From the NCBI RefSeq assembly GCF_018863235.1, contig NZ_JAHKRS010000006.1, forward strand, positions 1-64,000: DNA of 64,000 bases, in the 5' to 3' direction. Origin of the DNA: Pseudomaricurvus albidus. Its GTDB lineage: Bacteria > Pseudomonadota > Gammaproteobacteria > Pseudomonadales > Cellvibrionaceae. The position numbers and the translations under genes were made by a program. Shown here piece by piece: positions 19,788 through 28,069 of the stretch (position 1 is its first letter; each line of letters begins with the position of its first letter). The notes below the pieces were generated by a model. That model did not search any database. It was not told the origin of the DNA and was given only the letters and a program-made list of their open reading frames with translations.

Positions 19788-21185
19788 ATGGCGGAGTACA
19801 CCTACGATTTACTGGTATTAGGTTCTGGTCCAGCGGGTGAGGGGGCTGCCATGTCGGCAGTAAAAGCGGGCATGAAAGTCGCTATGGTGGAACGACCGGA
19901 AATGGTTGGTGGCAACTGTGCTCACAAGGGAACCATTCCGTCAAAATCACTCAGGCATGCCGTTAAACAGGTTATCCGCTATAACACTCACCCTTTGTTT
20001 CGTGCCATCGGTGAACCCTGTTGGGTCTCCTATCCTAAAGTGCTTGAAGCGGCCAATAAGGTCATTCCCCAGCAAGTGGATATGCTCACCACACTCTACG
20101 CGAGAAATCGTGTCTCTGTGCACGTGGGTGAAGCTCGTTTTGTCGACGCCAAACGGGTTGAGGTTGAACTGGAAGATGGTGCTAAGGAATACATCAACGC
20201 CAACAATGTTCTTATCGCGACGGGGTCCCGACCTTATCGTCCAGCCAATGTAGATTTTAATCATCCCCGTATCTACGACAGTGACACTATTCTAGATATG
20301 CAGCATACCCCGCGCACAATGATCATTTACGGGGCGGGTGTTATCGGCTGTGAATACGCTTCTATTTTTTCAGGGTTGGGTGTAAAGGTCGACCTGATCA
20401 ACAGCCGTGAACAGCTGTTGTCTTTCCTTGATGATGAGATCTCTGATGCCCTCAGTTATCACTTGAGAGACGGTGGCGTTACGGTTCGTCACAGTGAGGA
20501 ATACGAATCCGTAGAAGCCGATGCCCGAAGCGTTACCATGCACCTTAAGTCGGGCAAGAGCCTGCGTACTGATGCGCTGTTGTGGTGTAACGGCAGGGCC
20601 GGTAATACCGATGCTCTGAATCTTGATGCCATTGGCCTTGAGGCCAACCATCGCGGACAGTTGTCTGTGTCTGAACGGTACGAAACCGCGGTAGAAGGCG
20701 TATACGCCGCCGGCGATGTGATTGGCTGGCCCAGTCTCGCCAGTGCCTCGTTCGATCAGGGGCGTGCGTGTGCCCGGGGTATTTGTGGACTGAACGTGCG
20801 CTTTGTTTCTGATGCGCCCACCGGTATTTATACACTGCCTGAAATCAGTTCTGTAGGAAAAACAGAGCGAGAGTTAACAGAGGCTAAAGTACCTTACGAA
20901 GTCGGACGTGCGTTTTTTAAAAATACAGCCCGAGCGCAAATCAGTGGTGAAGATGTCGGAATGTTAAAGTTGCTGTTCCGTATTGATACACTGGAAATTT
21001 TGGGTATCCATTGTTTTGGTGCTGAAGCCGCGGAGATTATCCATATTGGGCAGGCCATTATGAGCCAGCCTGGAGAAGGTAACAGCATCAAGTTCTTTGT
21101 GAAAAATACCTTTAACTACCCAACAATGGCTGAAGCTTACCGTATTGCTGCACTTGATGGCCTGCATAGGGTGCACCGTTTTTAA
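19788..21185 (+). CDS. sthA: Soluble pyridine nucleotide transhydrogenase
   Basis: SthA is a cytoplasmic flavoprotein that exchanges reducing equivalents between NADPH and NAD+. The 465 residues match the family. The FAD motif GSGPAGEGA is at about 12-20. In the position of the redox disulfide of related enzymes there is [19 protein letters not shown], where Cys44 lacks its partner (Thr49), as is normal for Sth[14 protein letters not shown] binds NAD(P). The start is the ATG at 19788. A GTG four codons upstream is possible but adds non-conserved residues. Its closeness to the nqr genes is conserved in Pseudomonas and fits a shared role in NADH supply. Confidence 0.96.
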   Translation: MAEYTYDLLVLGSGPAGEGAAMSAVKAGMKVAMVERPEMVGGNCAHKGTIPSKSLRHAVKQVIRYNTHPLFRAIGEPCWVSYPKVLEAANKVIPQQVDMLTTLYARNRVSVHVGEARFVDAKRVEVELEDGAKEYINANNVLIATGSRPYRPANVDFNHPRIYDSDTILDMQHTPRTMIIYGAGVIGCEYASIFSGLGVKVDLINSREQLLSFLDDEISDALSYHLRDGGVTVRHSEEYESVEADARSVTMHLKSGKSLRTDALLWCNGRAGNTDALNLDAIGLEANHRGQLSVSERYETAVEGVYAAGDVIGWPSLASASFDQGRACARGICGLNVRFVSDAPTGIYTLPEISSVGKTERELTEAKVPYEVGRAFFKNTARAQISGEDVGMLKLLFRIDTLEILGIHCFGAEAAEIIHIGQAIMSQPGEGNSIKFFVKNTFNYPTMAEAYRIAALDGLHRVHRF

Positions 21186-21245
21186 GGATCCTGCCTACAT
21201 CAGGAAAACACTCGTTGGGCTTTGGTAATTCGAGCCAATTCTATA

Positions 21246-21283
21246 AAAAGGTACAACAGTAAAAGTGTGTTGTGCCTTTTTTT
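21246..21283. terminator. Intrinsic terminator between sthA and a convergent gene
   Basis: Arms AAAAGGTACAACA and TGTTGTGCCTTTT pair over 13 positions with one mismatch, around a 9-base loop. Seven T residues end the right arm, and A residues on the left make it usable from both strands. Confidence 0.9.
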
Positions 21284-21293
21284 GTTGGCTGTT

Positions 21294-21611
21294 TTACGGT
21301 TGGGCCTGATTGGTGGGCTTGTGACGGATCACGCTGTGGATCACCGTGTTGCTTTCGAAGTAGACCACGAACTGTTCATATTCCCATCGAGTGATTGGAG
21401 GTTCGCCCTTCGCGGGGTTACGCTTTAGGGGGGCTCCAAACTGAGCTTCTACCTGCTCCATGCTTAATCCCATCTGGGGTTTGGCAATATGTTGAGCGGT
21501 ATTTTGCTGGCCAACAGGTATCTTGATGGTCTCTGCAATGGCTGTTTGCTGAATCGCCAGACTGAACAGGGCAAGTGGTAGTAAAACAACGTATTTGGCT
21601 AAGGGGCTCAT
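21294..21611 (-). CDS. Secreted small protein with BamE/SmpA-like region
   Basis: The 105-residue protein has a clear signal peptide (about 1-26, cleavage after AIA). A short domain follows, reading PQMGLSMEQVEAQFGAP and then RWEYEQFVVYFESNTVIHSVI. That layout resembles the SmpA/OmlA (BamE) fold, where a G-x-x-x-x-x-V-x-x-x-x-G-x-P loop precedes beta strands. There is no lipobox. Its ATG overlaps the stop of the PilZ gene upstream in an ATGA arrangement, so the two are translationally coupled. The role is unknown and the BamE-like reading is by eye. Confidence 0.7.
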   Translation of the reverse strand: MSPLAKYVVLLPLALFSLAIQQTAIAETIKIPVGQQNTAQHIAKPQMGLSMEQVEAQFGAPLKRNPAKGEPPITRWEYEQFVVYFESNTVIHSVIRHKPTNQAQP

Positions 21612-22240
21612 CGTGTCTCCTTTTTCATTCTTTGTTGTCGAATCGCACTCAGCTGGGCTTGCATAATATGGCGTCTGAGTGCTTCTAGAGCATTCTTGGA
21701 CAGTTGTTGAAACTGGCAGGCGGTTTTAAATGTATCGTTGTCCTGGGGTTCGCAACGCAAGACTCTGGCAAAACAGGTAATATGGGAATAATCGTTCAAA
21801 AACTGCAAACGTAGTCCCAGAAAGTCACCTTCTTTCCATTGATCCGCGCTGTAGAAAGCTATACCGTCTTCGCTCAGGTTGACCTGGACTAATACGGGGT
21901 TGTTACATGCATCTTGGCTGGCTTCACCGGTCTGCTCTTTTGGGCTATAAAGCGTGTGAAGGTAAGGTGAGCTGCAATGTTGTGCCACCATGTCAATTTT
22001 TTTGTTGAGGATCGACAGGTAGTCTGCAAGTGGGCGACTCAATTCTGCAATTGATGACAGGTGGGGCATTGCCTCATTATCCAGGCGGTGCAGTTCCTGA
22101 ATTAAATACGAGGCCTGTTTATCTTCAGGGAACAAGTCTTCAGGCTGGCTGGTCTCAGAGTCTTTGGCGTCGACTTTCTGGATTTTGAGCATAAGCTCGC
22201 TGCTGACGCGAAAGTAGTTACGGCGTTCTGTGGTAGTCAT
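21608..22240 (-). CDS. PilZ-domain protein
   Basis: The protein starts with an RRNYFRV segment (about residues 6-12), giving the R-x3-R c-di-GMP-binding pattern. Near residues 125-131 it has NLSEDGI, the N/D-x-S-x2-G half of the motif, followed by beta strands. Between them lies a helical stretch of about 90 residues, so the two halves of the motif are farther apart than in a minimal PilZ domain. This is the layout of Pseudomonas PA2989-like proteins that neighbour lolC. Binding of c-di-GMP is inferred from motif presence. It is divergent from lolC and coupled to the secreted protein downstream. Confidence 0.8.
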   Translation of the reverse strand: MTTTERRNYFRVSSELMLKIQKVDAKDSETSQPEDLFPEDKQASYLIQELHRLDNEAMPHLSSIAELSRPLADYLSILNKKIDMVAQHCSSPYLHTLYSPKEQTGEASQDACNNPVLVQVNLSEDGIAFYSADQWKEGDFLGLRLQFLNDYSHITCFARVLRCEPQDNDTFKTACQFQQLSKNALEALRRHIMQAQLSAIRQQRMKKETR

Positions 22241-22482
22241 AGCCCTGTTTGCCCGCGGTTCTGTCCTGTCCGTGATTGGACATATAAATTAGCTGGTCTA
22301 CTGTAGTCAATTGGCAACAGCAGTTGTCATCAGTGTCTAAATCTTTACGTCGTTTCTGAGTGTATCACCAGATACTCGTTTTTGTCTTATCAAGCCTTGA
22401 GAGGCATATTGGAAATGTGGGGCAGTGAGAGTTTTATGGTGCAGCACTTGTGGTGCCGGTTGGCTTTCGGTTTAATATCTCG

Positions 22483-23739
22483 ATGAAATTTAACTTACCT
22501 TTCTTTATTGGGCTGCGCTATACCCGTAGCAAGCGCCGAAATCAGTTCATTTCCTTCGTGAGCGGCTTTTCCCTTCTTGGCATGACTTTAGGGACGATAG
22601 CCTTAATTGTGGTGATGTCTGTAATGAATGGCTTCGACCGCGAGATCAAGCAGCGGTTGTTGGAAGTCATACCTCATATTGAGCTGATGTCCAGCGAGGA
22701 GGGGCTTCAGGACTGGACGGAGTTACAGAATTTTGCCCTTCAACAGCTCGGTATTGAAGCGGCGGCACCCTATGTCTATGGCGATGCCATGGTCAGTTTT
22801 GAACGGGGGATGCAAGGTGTTCAGCTTAAGGGGCTGAAGCCTGAAGATGTTCGCCAATTATCTTCGCTGGCCGATCGCATGATTCTGGGATCCGTGGATG
22901 ACCTGAGGGAAGGGGAGTACAACATTGTAATCGGGCGACTGTTGGCCCGTTATCTGGGAGTATCCCTGGGGGATAAGGTCAATATTACCTTACCTCAGCT
23001 TACCGTAACCCCTATGGGGATTTATCCACGTATCAAGCGTTTTACTGTCGTTGGTGTCTTTGAAATTGGCGCTCAAGTGGATCAAAGTCTGGTGGTTACT
23101 CACCTGTCTGATGCTCAAAAGCTGCTCCGTCTGGGCTCCAAAGTCAGTGGCATTGAGTTGCGAACTCGGGATATGTACGAAGCCGATCAGTTGGCACAGT
23201 CAATCGCTAAGGTTCTGCCTTCCCAGTTTGAACAACAGCTGACGGTTCGCAGCTGGAGCCAAACTCAGGGTAGCTTGTTTGCTGCAGTAAAAATGGAGAA
23301 GACGGTAGTCTCTGTTCTACTAATGATCATCATTGCGGTGGCGGCTTTCAATATCATTTCCAGCCTGGTGTTGATGGTGGCAGACAAGCGATTTGACATT
23401 GCGGTCCTTAGAACCCTCGGTTTAACTCGTCATCAGGTCATGAAAGTGTTTATGGTCCAGGGAGCAGCCATAGGCTGGTTTGGTGTTTTCCTTGGGGGAA
23501 TTCTTGGGGCTCTGATTGCCAGCCACATAGGAACCATCGTGGCTTCTATTGAAACATTGTTGGGAATCAGAATCTTTGACCCCAGTGTCTATTTTATTAG
23601 TCATATGCCTTCAGTCCTGCTCCTTTCAGATGTGCTGATTGTAGTGTCAGTGGGGTTGATTCTGAGTTTGTTATCAACGTTGTACCCAGCTTACAGGGCT
23701 TCTCAGGTAGAACCTGCGGAAGCGCTTCGCTATGAATAA
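22483..23739 (+). CDS. lolC: Lipoprotein-releasing ABC transporter permease LolC
   Basis: LolC and LolE form the inner-membrane part of LolCDE, which extracts outer-membrane lipoproteins and hands them to LolA. The layout is one N-terminal helix (about 25-50), a large periplasmic domain and three C-terminal helices. The family pattern [21 protein letters not shown] opens the protein, [17 protein letters not shown] follows, and the end shows [18 protein letters not shown]. The ATG at 22483 gives 418 residues. The frame is open 11 codons upstream from a GTG, but those residues are not conserved. Its stop overlaps lolD. Confidence 0.95.
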   Translation: MKFNLPFFIGLRYTRSKRRNQFISFVSGFSLLGMTLGTIALIVVMSVMNGFDREIKQRLLEVIPHIELMSSEEGLQDWTELQNFALQQLGIEAAAPYVYGDAMVSFERGMQGVQLKGLKPEDVRQLSSLADRMILGSVDDLREGEYNIVIGRLLARYLGVSLGDKVNITLPQLTVTPMGIYPRIKRFTVVGVFEIGAQVDQSLVVTHLSDAQKLLRLGSKVSGIELRTRDMYEADQLAQSIAKVLPSQFEQQLTVRSWSQTQGSLFAAVKMEKTVVSVLLMIIIAVAAFNIISSLVLMVADKRFDIAVLRTLGLTRHQVMKVFMVQGAAIGWFGVFLGGILGALIASHIGTIVASIETLLGIRIFDPSVYFISHMPSVLLLSDVLIVVSVGLILSLLSTLYPAYRASQVEPAEALRYE

Positions 23740-24538
23740 TAAGGATTCGGATACTATGCGACCAACGACTTCTTCGGCCGCGGATTCTGTGGAAACAAAC
23801 CAATCCAAACCTGCGCTCTCGTGCTTGAATTTACGCAAGCACTACGATCAGGGACCCGCGGTTATCGAGGTGTTGAGAGGTATTGAGCTGACTTTGTCCC
23901 GAGGGGAGCGATTGGCTATCGTCGGGAGTTCCGGATCGGGTAAATCAACGTTATTGAATCTGATTGGTGGCCTGGATACCCCTGATCATGGGGAAGTTCG
24001 GCTACTGGGGAATGCCTTTTCAAGCTGTGACGATAATACCCGTGGAAAACTGAGAAACCAGCATCTGGGGTTTGTTTATCAGTTTCACCACTTGTTAGGT
24101 GAGTTCACAGCTCTGGAAAATGTGGCTATGCCACAGTTGATTGCAGGGGTTCCAAAGCGCAAGGCTCTCGAAGAGGCAGCCATATGGTTAGGGCGCGTCG
24201 GTTTGTCGCAGAGGGTCGAGCACAAGCCAGCTGAACTTTCCGGTGGAGAACGGCAGCGTGTCGCAATTGCCCGGGCGCTGGTCAATAAACCGGCATGCGT
24301 TTTGATGGATGAGCCAACCGGCAATCTTGACCGCCAAACTGCTGACTCTATTCAGGCTTTACTGGCCGAGTTAAGCGAGACCCTCTCAACCAGTTTTATC
24401 ATCGTGACCCATGACGAGCGACTGGCTCATTCGATGGATCGTGTGATGATATTGCAAGACGGTTTGCTACAACCAAAAAGTGTTGATGCCTCTACCCCTA
24501 GACCCGTGATGACTGATGTCGGAGCGGAGCATGATTAG
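23732..24538 (+). CDS. lolD: Lipoprotein-releasing ABC transporter ATPase LolD
   Basis: LolD supplies ATP hydrolysis to the LolCDE complex. Walker [10 protein letters not shown] (about 65-73), signature LSGGERQR (169-176), Walker B with DEPTGNLD (193-200) and the H-loop THDERLA are all present. The first 27 residues are a poorly conserved extension. The ATG at 23732 overlaps lolC by 8 bases, while a second ATG at 23756 has AAGGA about 10 bases upstream and may be the true start. The 3' end overlaps lolE, so the three genes are coupled. Confidence 0.95.
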   Translation: MNNKDSDTMRPTTSSAADSVETNQSKPALSCLNLRKHYDQGPAVIEVLRGIELTLSRGERLAIVGSSGSGKSTLLNLIGGLDTPDHGEVRLLGNAFSSCDDNTRGKLRNQHLGFVYQFHHLLGEFTALENVAMPQLIAGVPKRKALEEAAIWLGRVGLSQRVEHKPAELSGGERQRVAIARALVNKPACVLMDEPTGNLDRQTADSIQALLAELSETLSTSFIIVTHDERLAHSMDRVMILQDGLLQPKSVDASTPRPVMTDVGAEHD

Positions 24539-25778
24539 ATTTTTTAATCTATTCGTCGGGTTGCGGTATGCCGGAGCCCGACGCCGCACTCAATTGGTGT
24601 CATTCATTTCGGGCATATCCATCTTGGGCCTGATGGTTGGTGTAGGGCTGTTGCTCACTGTGCTGTCAGTTATGAATGGTTTTGAGAAAGAACTTCGCGA
24701 TCGTATTCTTGGAATCATCCCTCATGGGGCCATCTATTTTCGCTATGGAATCGATGACTGGAGTGGAGTTCAGGAAACGATTCTGGAAAATCCCGACTTT
24801 GTTGCCGCTGCGCCTTTTGTCCAGCTCCAGGCCATGCTGTCTGTGGGGAAAAAAGTAAAGCCTACCGCTCTCTATGGTATTGATATCGACAGTGAGGGGG
24901 ATGTTTCCTCCGTTGCAGGCTTTGTGGATTCGACGGTACTGGAAAAACTGAAATCTTCCGGTGAAGAGCCAAACAATGCAATCGTTTTAGGCGCAGGTCT
25001 GGTTGAGAATCTCGGACTCAAAATAGGGGACCGTATTACCGTTCTGGTTCCGAACAGTCGTAATGCCCATGAGTTACCTAAGTTCAAAGCCATGTTTCTT
25101 GCAGGCGTTGTGACTTCCGGTACCGAGCTGGATTATGCTTTGGCGTTGATTAATTTGGACACAGCAAGTCAATTATCAGAATATCCGGGAAGGGTTTCTG
25201 GTCTCAGGGTAAAAACCCGGGATCTGTTTGCCGCACCGGATATTATTTATCAGCAGGTTCGCAGTATGGAGTATGGGTACTATGGTTCTGACTGGACCCG
25301 TACACATGGCAATCTCTATCACGCTGTGCAGATGTCGAAGAACCTCGTCGGTTTGTTGTTGTTTCTGATTGTGGCAATTGCTGCCTTTAATGTGGTTTCT
25401 ACCCTGGTAATGGTGGTGGTGGATAAGCAAACAGACATCGCTATCCTGAAAACTTTGGGAGCCAGCCGGGGTGATATTCTGGCCGTTTTTGTGGTGCAGG
25501 GAGCAGTGATAGGGACGGTTGGTACTGTGCTTGGTCTGGTGTTCGGAGTCGTGGGCTCGCTGGTTGCGCACGATTTTGTTGCCGGGCTGGAAAAGCTGTT
25601 CCAGATTAAATTTTTGAACGCGGAGATTTATCCTGTGAGTTATTTGCCCTCGCAAATGCGCCTGGAAGATTTTGTAGTAGTTGCCTGTGTTTCGCTGCTG
25701 ATGAGTTTGGTGGCAACGATTTATCCTGCATGGAAAGCCAGCCGGGTAGCGCCTGCCGAAGCGCTCAGGTTCGAGTAG
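24531..25778 (+). CDS. lolE: Lipoprotein-releasing ABC transporter permease LolE
   Basis: This is the second permease of the LolCDE complex and a paralogue of LolC. It has the same four-helix layout with a large periplasmic domain, opening with [21 protein letters not shown], then [16 protein letters not shown] and a PHG motif. It ends in [18 protein letters not shown]. The ATG at 24531 has GGAGCGGAG just upstream and matches the family start. An in-frame ATG at 24516 is an alternative. Having separate C and E permeases, as in Pseudomonas and E. coli, sets this apart from species with a single LolF. Confidence 0.95.
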   Translation: MIRFFNLFVGLRYAGARRRTQLVSFISGISILGLMVGVGLLLTVLSVMNGFEKELRDRILGIIPHGAIYFRYGIDDWSGVQETILENPDFVAAAPFVQLQAMLSVGKKVKPTALYGIDIDSEGDVSSVAGFVDSTVLEKLKSSGEEPNNAIVLGAGLVENLGLKIGDRITVLVPNSRNAHELPKFKAMFLAGVVTSGTELDYALALINLDTASQLSEYPGRVSGLRVKTRDLFAAPDIIYQQVRSMEYGYYGSDWTRTHGNLYHAVQMSKNLVGLLLFLIVAIAAFNVVSTLVMVVVDKQTDIAILKTLGASRGDILAVFVVQGAVIGTVGTVLGLVFGVVGSLVAHDFVAGLEKLFQIKFLNAEIYPVSYLPSQMRLEDFVVVACVSLLMSLVATIYPAWKASRVAPAEALRFE

Positions 25779-25782
25779 GCAT

Positions 25783-26457
25783 TTAGTCAGCTTGCGCAGG
25801 CTGGCGGAGTTGCCTGGCCAGAATATGGCTCAATTTAACGCCTACAACAATAACGCCGATGGGTTTTCCATTTTCCTGAATGGGAAGGGATATCTGTATG
25901 GAATTTAGACCGCTGCTTTGGTCGTACTCCATGGATCCTACATAGCTTGATCGTTTTTCAATGAAAATGGATTGCCATTTCATTTCATCCCCTTGCCAGT
26001 AATCGCTGGTTAAAGGGTATACCGCCACATTGGCACCCTGTTCGTCGATTAGCAGCAGTTCTGTAAAGCTGGGGTTTTGTGTCGCTATGTTGGCGAGGTA
26101 TTGACTGGCGGGGGAGCTTAGCATCGCTTGTTTGAAGGGGGTATTATCGCCAGAGTTCACCCACACTTTGTCGCGTTGCTGAATAATCGTTTGGCTAAGA
26201 TGTTTTTGATTCTGAACCGACACCGCATTCACCACGATGGGGTGTTTGGCTATAGTCTCAATACGTTGTATCTCCTGGCTCAAAACTGTACGGACTGTTT
26301 CCTGATCCCATTTGATCTGGGCCGCCTCGGCAGATGACAGGAGGACGATACTGATTGCCACACAGATCAGACTGACCATTGCATTGGTATATCTTGAGAA
26401 ACTATTGCCGTAAGCCGAAGATTCAGTAGCCTTGGTGGTGAGGGTAGTGATCGCCAA
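25783..26457 (-). CDS. Membrane-anchored PDC/Cache-sensor-like protein
   Basis: The protein has one hydrophobic segment (about residues 28-46) followed by an extracytoplasmic region with Cache/PDC-sensor features. These are an N-terminal helix with EIQRIETIAKHPIVVNAV, a FTELLLIDEQGANVAVYPLTSDYWQGDEMKW segment and a terminal ISLPIQENGKPIGVIVVGVKLSHIL, which reads like the last two strands of the fold. No HAMP, kinase or methyl-accepting domain follows, so it is a stand-alone sensor-like protein. The start appears to be TTG at 26457 with AAGGGG nine bases upstream. An ATG at residue 27 lacks a ribosome binding site. Ligand and partner are unknown. Confidence 0.7.
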   Translation of the reverse strand: MAITTLTTKATESSAYGNSFSRYTNAMVSLICVAISIVLLSSAEAAQIKWDQETVRTVLSQEIQRIETIAKHPIVVNAVSVQNQKHLSQTIIQQRDKVWVNSGDNTPFKQAMLSSPASQYLANIATQNPSFTELLLIDEQGANVAVYPLTSDYWQGDEMKWQSIFIEKRSSYVGSMEYDQSSGLNSIQISLPIQENGKPIGVIVVGVKLSHILARQLRQPAQAD

Positions 26458-26538
26458 TTGTTATCGCCCCTTGCTGGAGTTTTAATACCGAGCTGTTGGA
26501 TCAGTTATTTGGGCTTTTTGCTGTTCTTTCTGCTGTTG

Positions 26539-26585
26539 CTTGGGTTACTGGAGAATGATTCTTTGAAGTATAGCAGTAACCCAAG
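26539..26585. repeat. Inverted repeat between transaldolase and the sensor-like gene
   Basis: Arms CTTGGGTTACT (26539-26549) and AGTAACCCAAG (26575-26585) are perfect complements separated by 25 bases, with further imperfect pairing outside. There is no T run on either side, so it is not an ordinary terminator. It may be an mRNA processing or protein-binding structure. Confidence 0.75.
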
Positions 26586-26626
26586 AAGCAGAGCAGATAC
26601 GGTCTTGGAGGGTAGTTATGGAGTCT

Positions 26627-27559
26627 TTACAGCCCTTTTAGCAAATTTTCGAGATTGACCTGGTCAGTCACGAAATTTCGGATTCCCTCTGACAGTTTTT
26701 CAGTCGCCATTGGATCATCGTTCATGGCAAATCGGAATTCTGCTTCTGTAAAAGTCTGTTTTGGTATCAATGTGCCTAAATCATTCTCCGTCAGTCGCTG
26801 CTTTAAGTCGCCCTCATCCTGTGCCAATTCTTCCAACAGTTGGGGACTGATTGTCAGGCGGTCACAGCCAGCGAGCCCTTCAATTTCACCGATGTTGCGG
26901 AAGCTGGCTCCCATCACGATGGTGTTGTAATTGTGTTGTTTGTAATAGTTGTAGATTTTCGACACAGACAATACACCTGGGTCGGTTTCCGAGGTGTAGT
27001 CCTGAACCTCGGTATTGGCCTTGTACCAATCCAGAATACGGCCGACAAAGGGCGAAATTAAAGTCACACCGGCTTCGGCGCAGGCGACCGCCTGCGCAAA
27101 GTTAAACAGGAGGGTCAGGTTGCATTGAATACCTTCTTTTTCCAGCACTTCAGCAGCACGGATACCTTCCCAGGTTGATGCAATTTTGATCAGGATGCGT
27201 GACCGGTCAATGCCCCGTTCCTGATAAAGGTCTATAAGATGTTTGGCTTTGGATATGGTGGCCTGAGTATCAAAAGACAATCTGGCGTCAACTTCGGTAG
27301 AAACCCGACCTGGCACCAGCTTGACGATCTCTGCGCCAATCGCCACGGCCAGATGATCACAGGCCTGGGCGATATCACCGTTTGCTTTGTCCATCGACTG
27401 TTGTAATAAAGGCGCGTATTGGGGCATTTGTGCGGCTTTGAAAAGCAGAGAAGGATTGGTGGTGGCATCCAGTGGCTGATAGCGGGCGATAGCGTCGATA
27501 TCACCTGTGTCGGCTACTACATCGGTCATGGATTTGAGTTGGTCAAGTTTACTGGTCAT
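26627..27559 (-). CDS. tal: Transaldolase
   Basis: Transaldolase transfers a dihydroxyacetone unit between sedoheptulose-7-phosphate and glyceraldehyde-3-phosphate in the pentose phosphate pathway. The 310 residues fit the TalB-type class. DATTNPSLL (about 31-39) and the Schiff-base segment KIASTWEG (about 125-132, Lys125) are clear, with [27 protein letters not shown] downstream. It is transcribed toward the sensor-like gene, with an inverted repeat between them, and is divergent from the lipoprotein gene at 27691. Confidence 0.96.
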   Translation of the reverse strand: MTSKLDQLKSMTDVVADTGDIDAIARYQPLDATTNPSLLFKAAQMPQYAPLLQQSMDKANGDIAQACDHLAVAIGAEIVKLVPGRVSTEVDARLSFDTQATISKAKHLIDLYQERGIDRSRILIKIASTWEGIRAAEVLEKEGIQCNLTLLFNFAQAVACAEAGVTLISPFVGRILDWYKANTEVQDYTSETDPGVLSVSKIYNYYKQHNYNTIVMGASFRNIGEIEGLAGCDRLTISPQLLEELAQDEGDLKQRLTENDLGTLIPKQTFTEAEFRFAMNDDPMATEKLSEGIRNFVTDQVNLENLLKGL

Positions 27560-27690
27560 AACTGGATCCTGTTCCCTGCTGGCCTTTAATCTTTATGTAT
27601 TTAATCACGTAATTCGGACAGGCAACAGCCCAAATCCGTGTTTGATTGGGTACAATGGCGTTTTAGTTAACAGTTACAAATGGAGGTTTT

Positions 27691-28005
27691 ATGAGACTGG
27701 GTCTATGGCTGTCAGCGCCATTGTTGGTGTCGGTTGTAAGTGGTTGTACCTGGGTGAAATCTGAACCTGGTGCTTTTGATGTGGATCTTAAAACCGCTCA
27801 AGATGTGATCAATTGTCAGAAGCTTGGCAGCGCTACTGCGAACACTAAAGACAGTATTGTATTTGATCGTAACGCCGATAAGGTCGCTATTGAACTGCTG
27901 ACTCTGGCTCGTAATGAAGCGGTCAAACAGGGTGGGAATGCTGTTGTGCCTACCAGTCAGGTAGAGGGTGGTCGACAAACCTTTGCCATCTACAAGTGCC
28001 CCTGA
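27691..28005 (+). CDS. DUF4156-type small lipoprotein
   Basis: A 104-residue lipoprotein has the lipobox VVSGC (acylated Cys19), a Thr at +2 and a strong GGAGG upstream of the ATG. The mature part has NCQKLGSA, LTLARNEAVKQGGNAVVPTS and a terminal YKC. That arrangement of two cysteines and a central helix is typical of DUF4156 envelope lipoproteins. Their function is not established. A TACAAT -10-like box lies at 27651-27656. The gene stands alone, divergent from tal. Confidence 0.8.
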   Translation: MRLGLWLSAPLLVSVVSGCTWVKSEPGAFDVDLKTAQDVINCQKLGSATANTKDSIVFDRNADKVAIELLTLARNEAVKQGGNAVVPTSQVEGGRQTFAIYKCP

Positions 28006-28069
28006 TGGTTTCTGCGACTCTTTTTCTTGCTGTCCCCTGCGGCAGAGGAATTGAGTCAAACACATACAG

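Noticed and set aside
28030-28045. CTG-N10-CAG near the polB start, a possible LexA site
   Set aside because: Only the outer triplets match. The centre is G+C-rich and the inner positions do not fit the SOS box, so chance is more likely.
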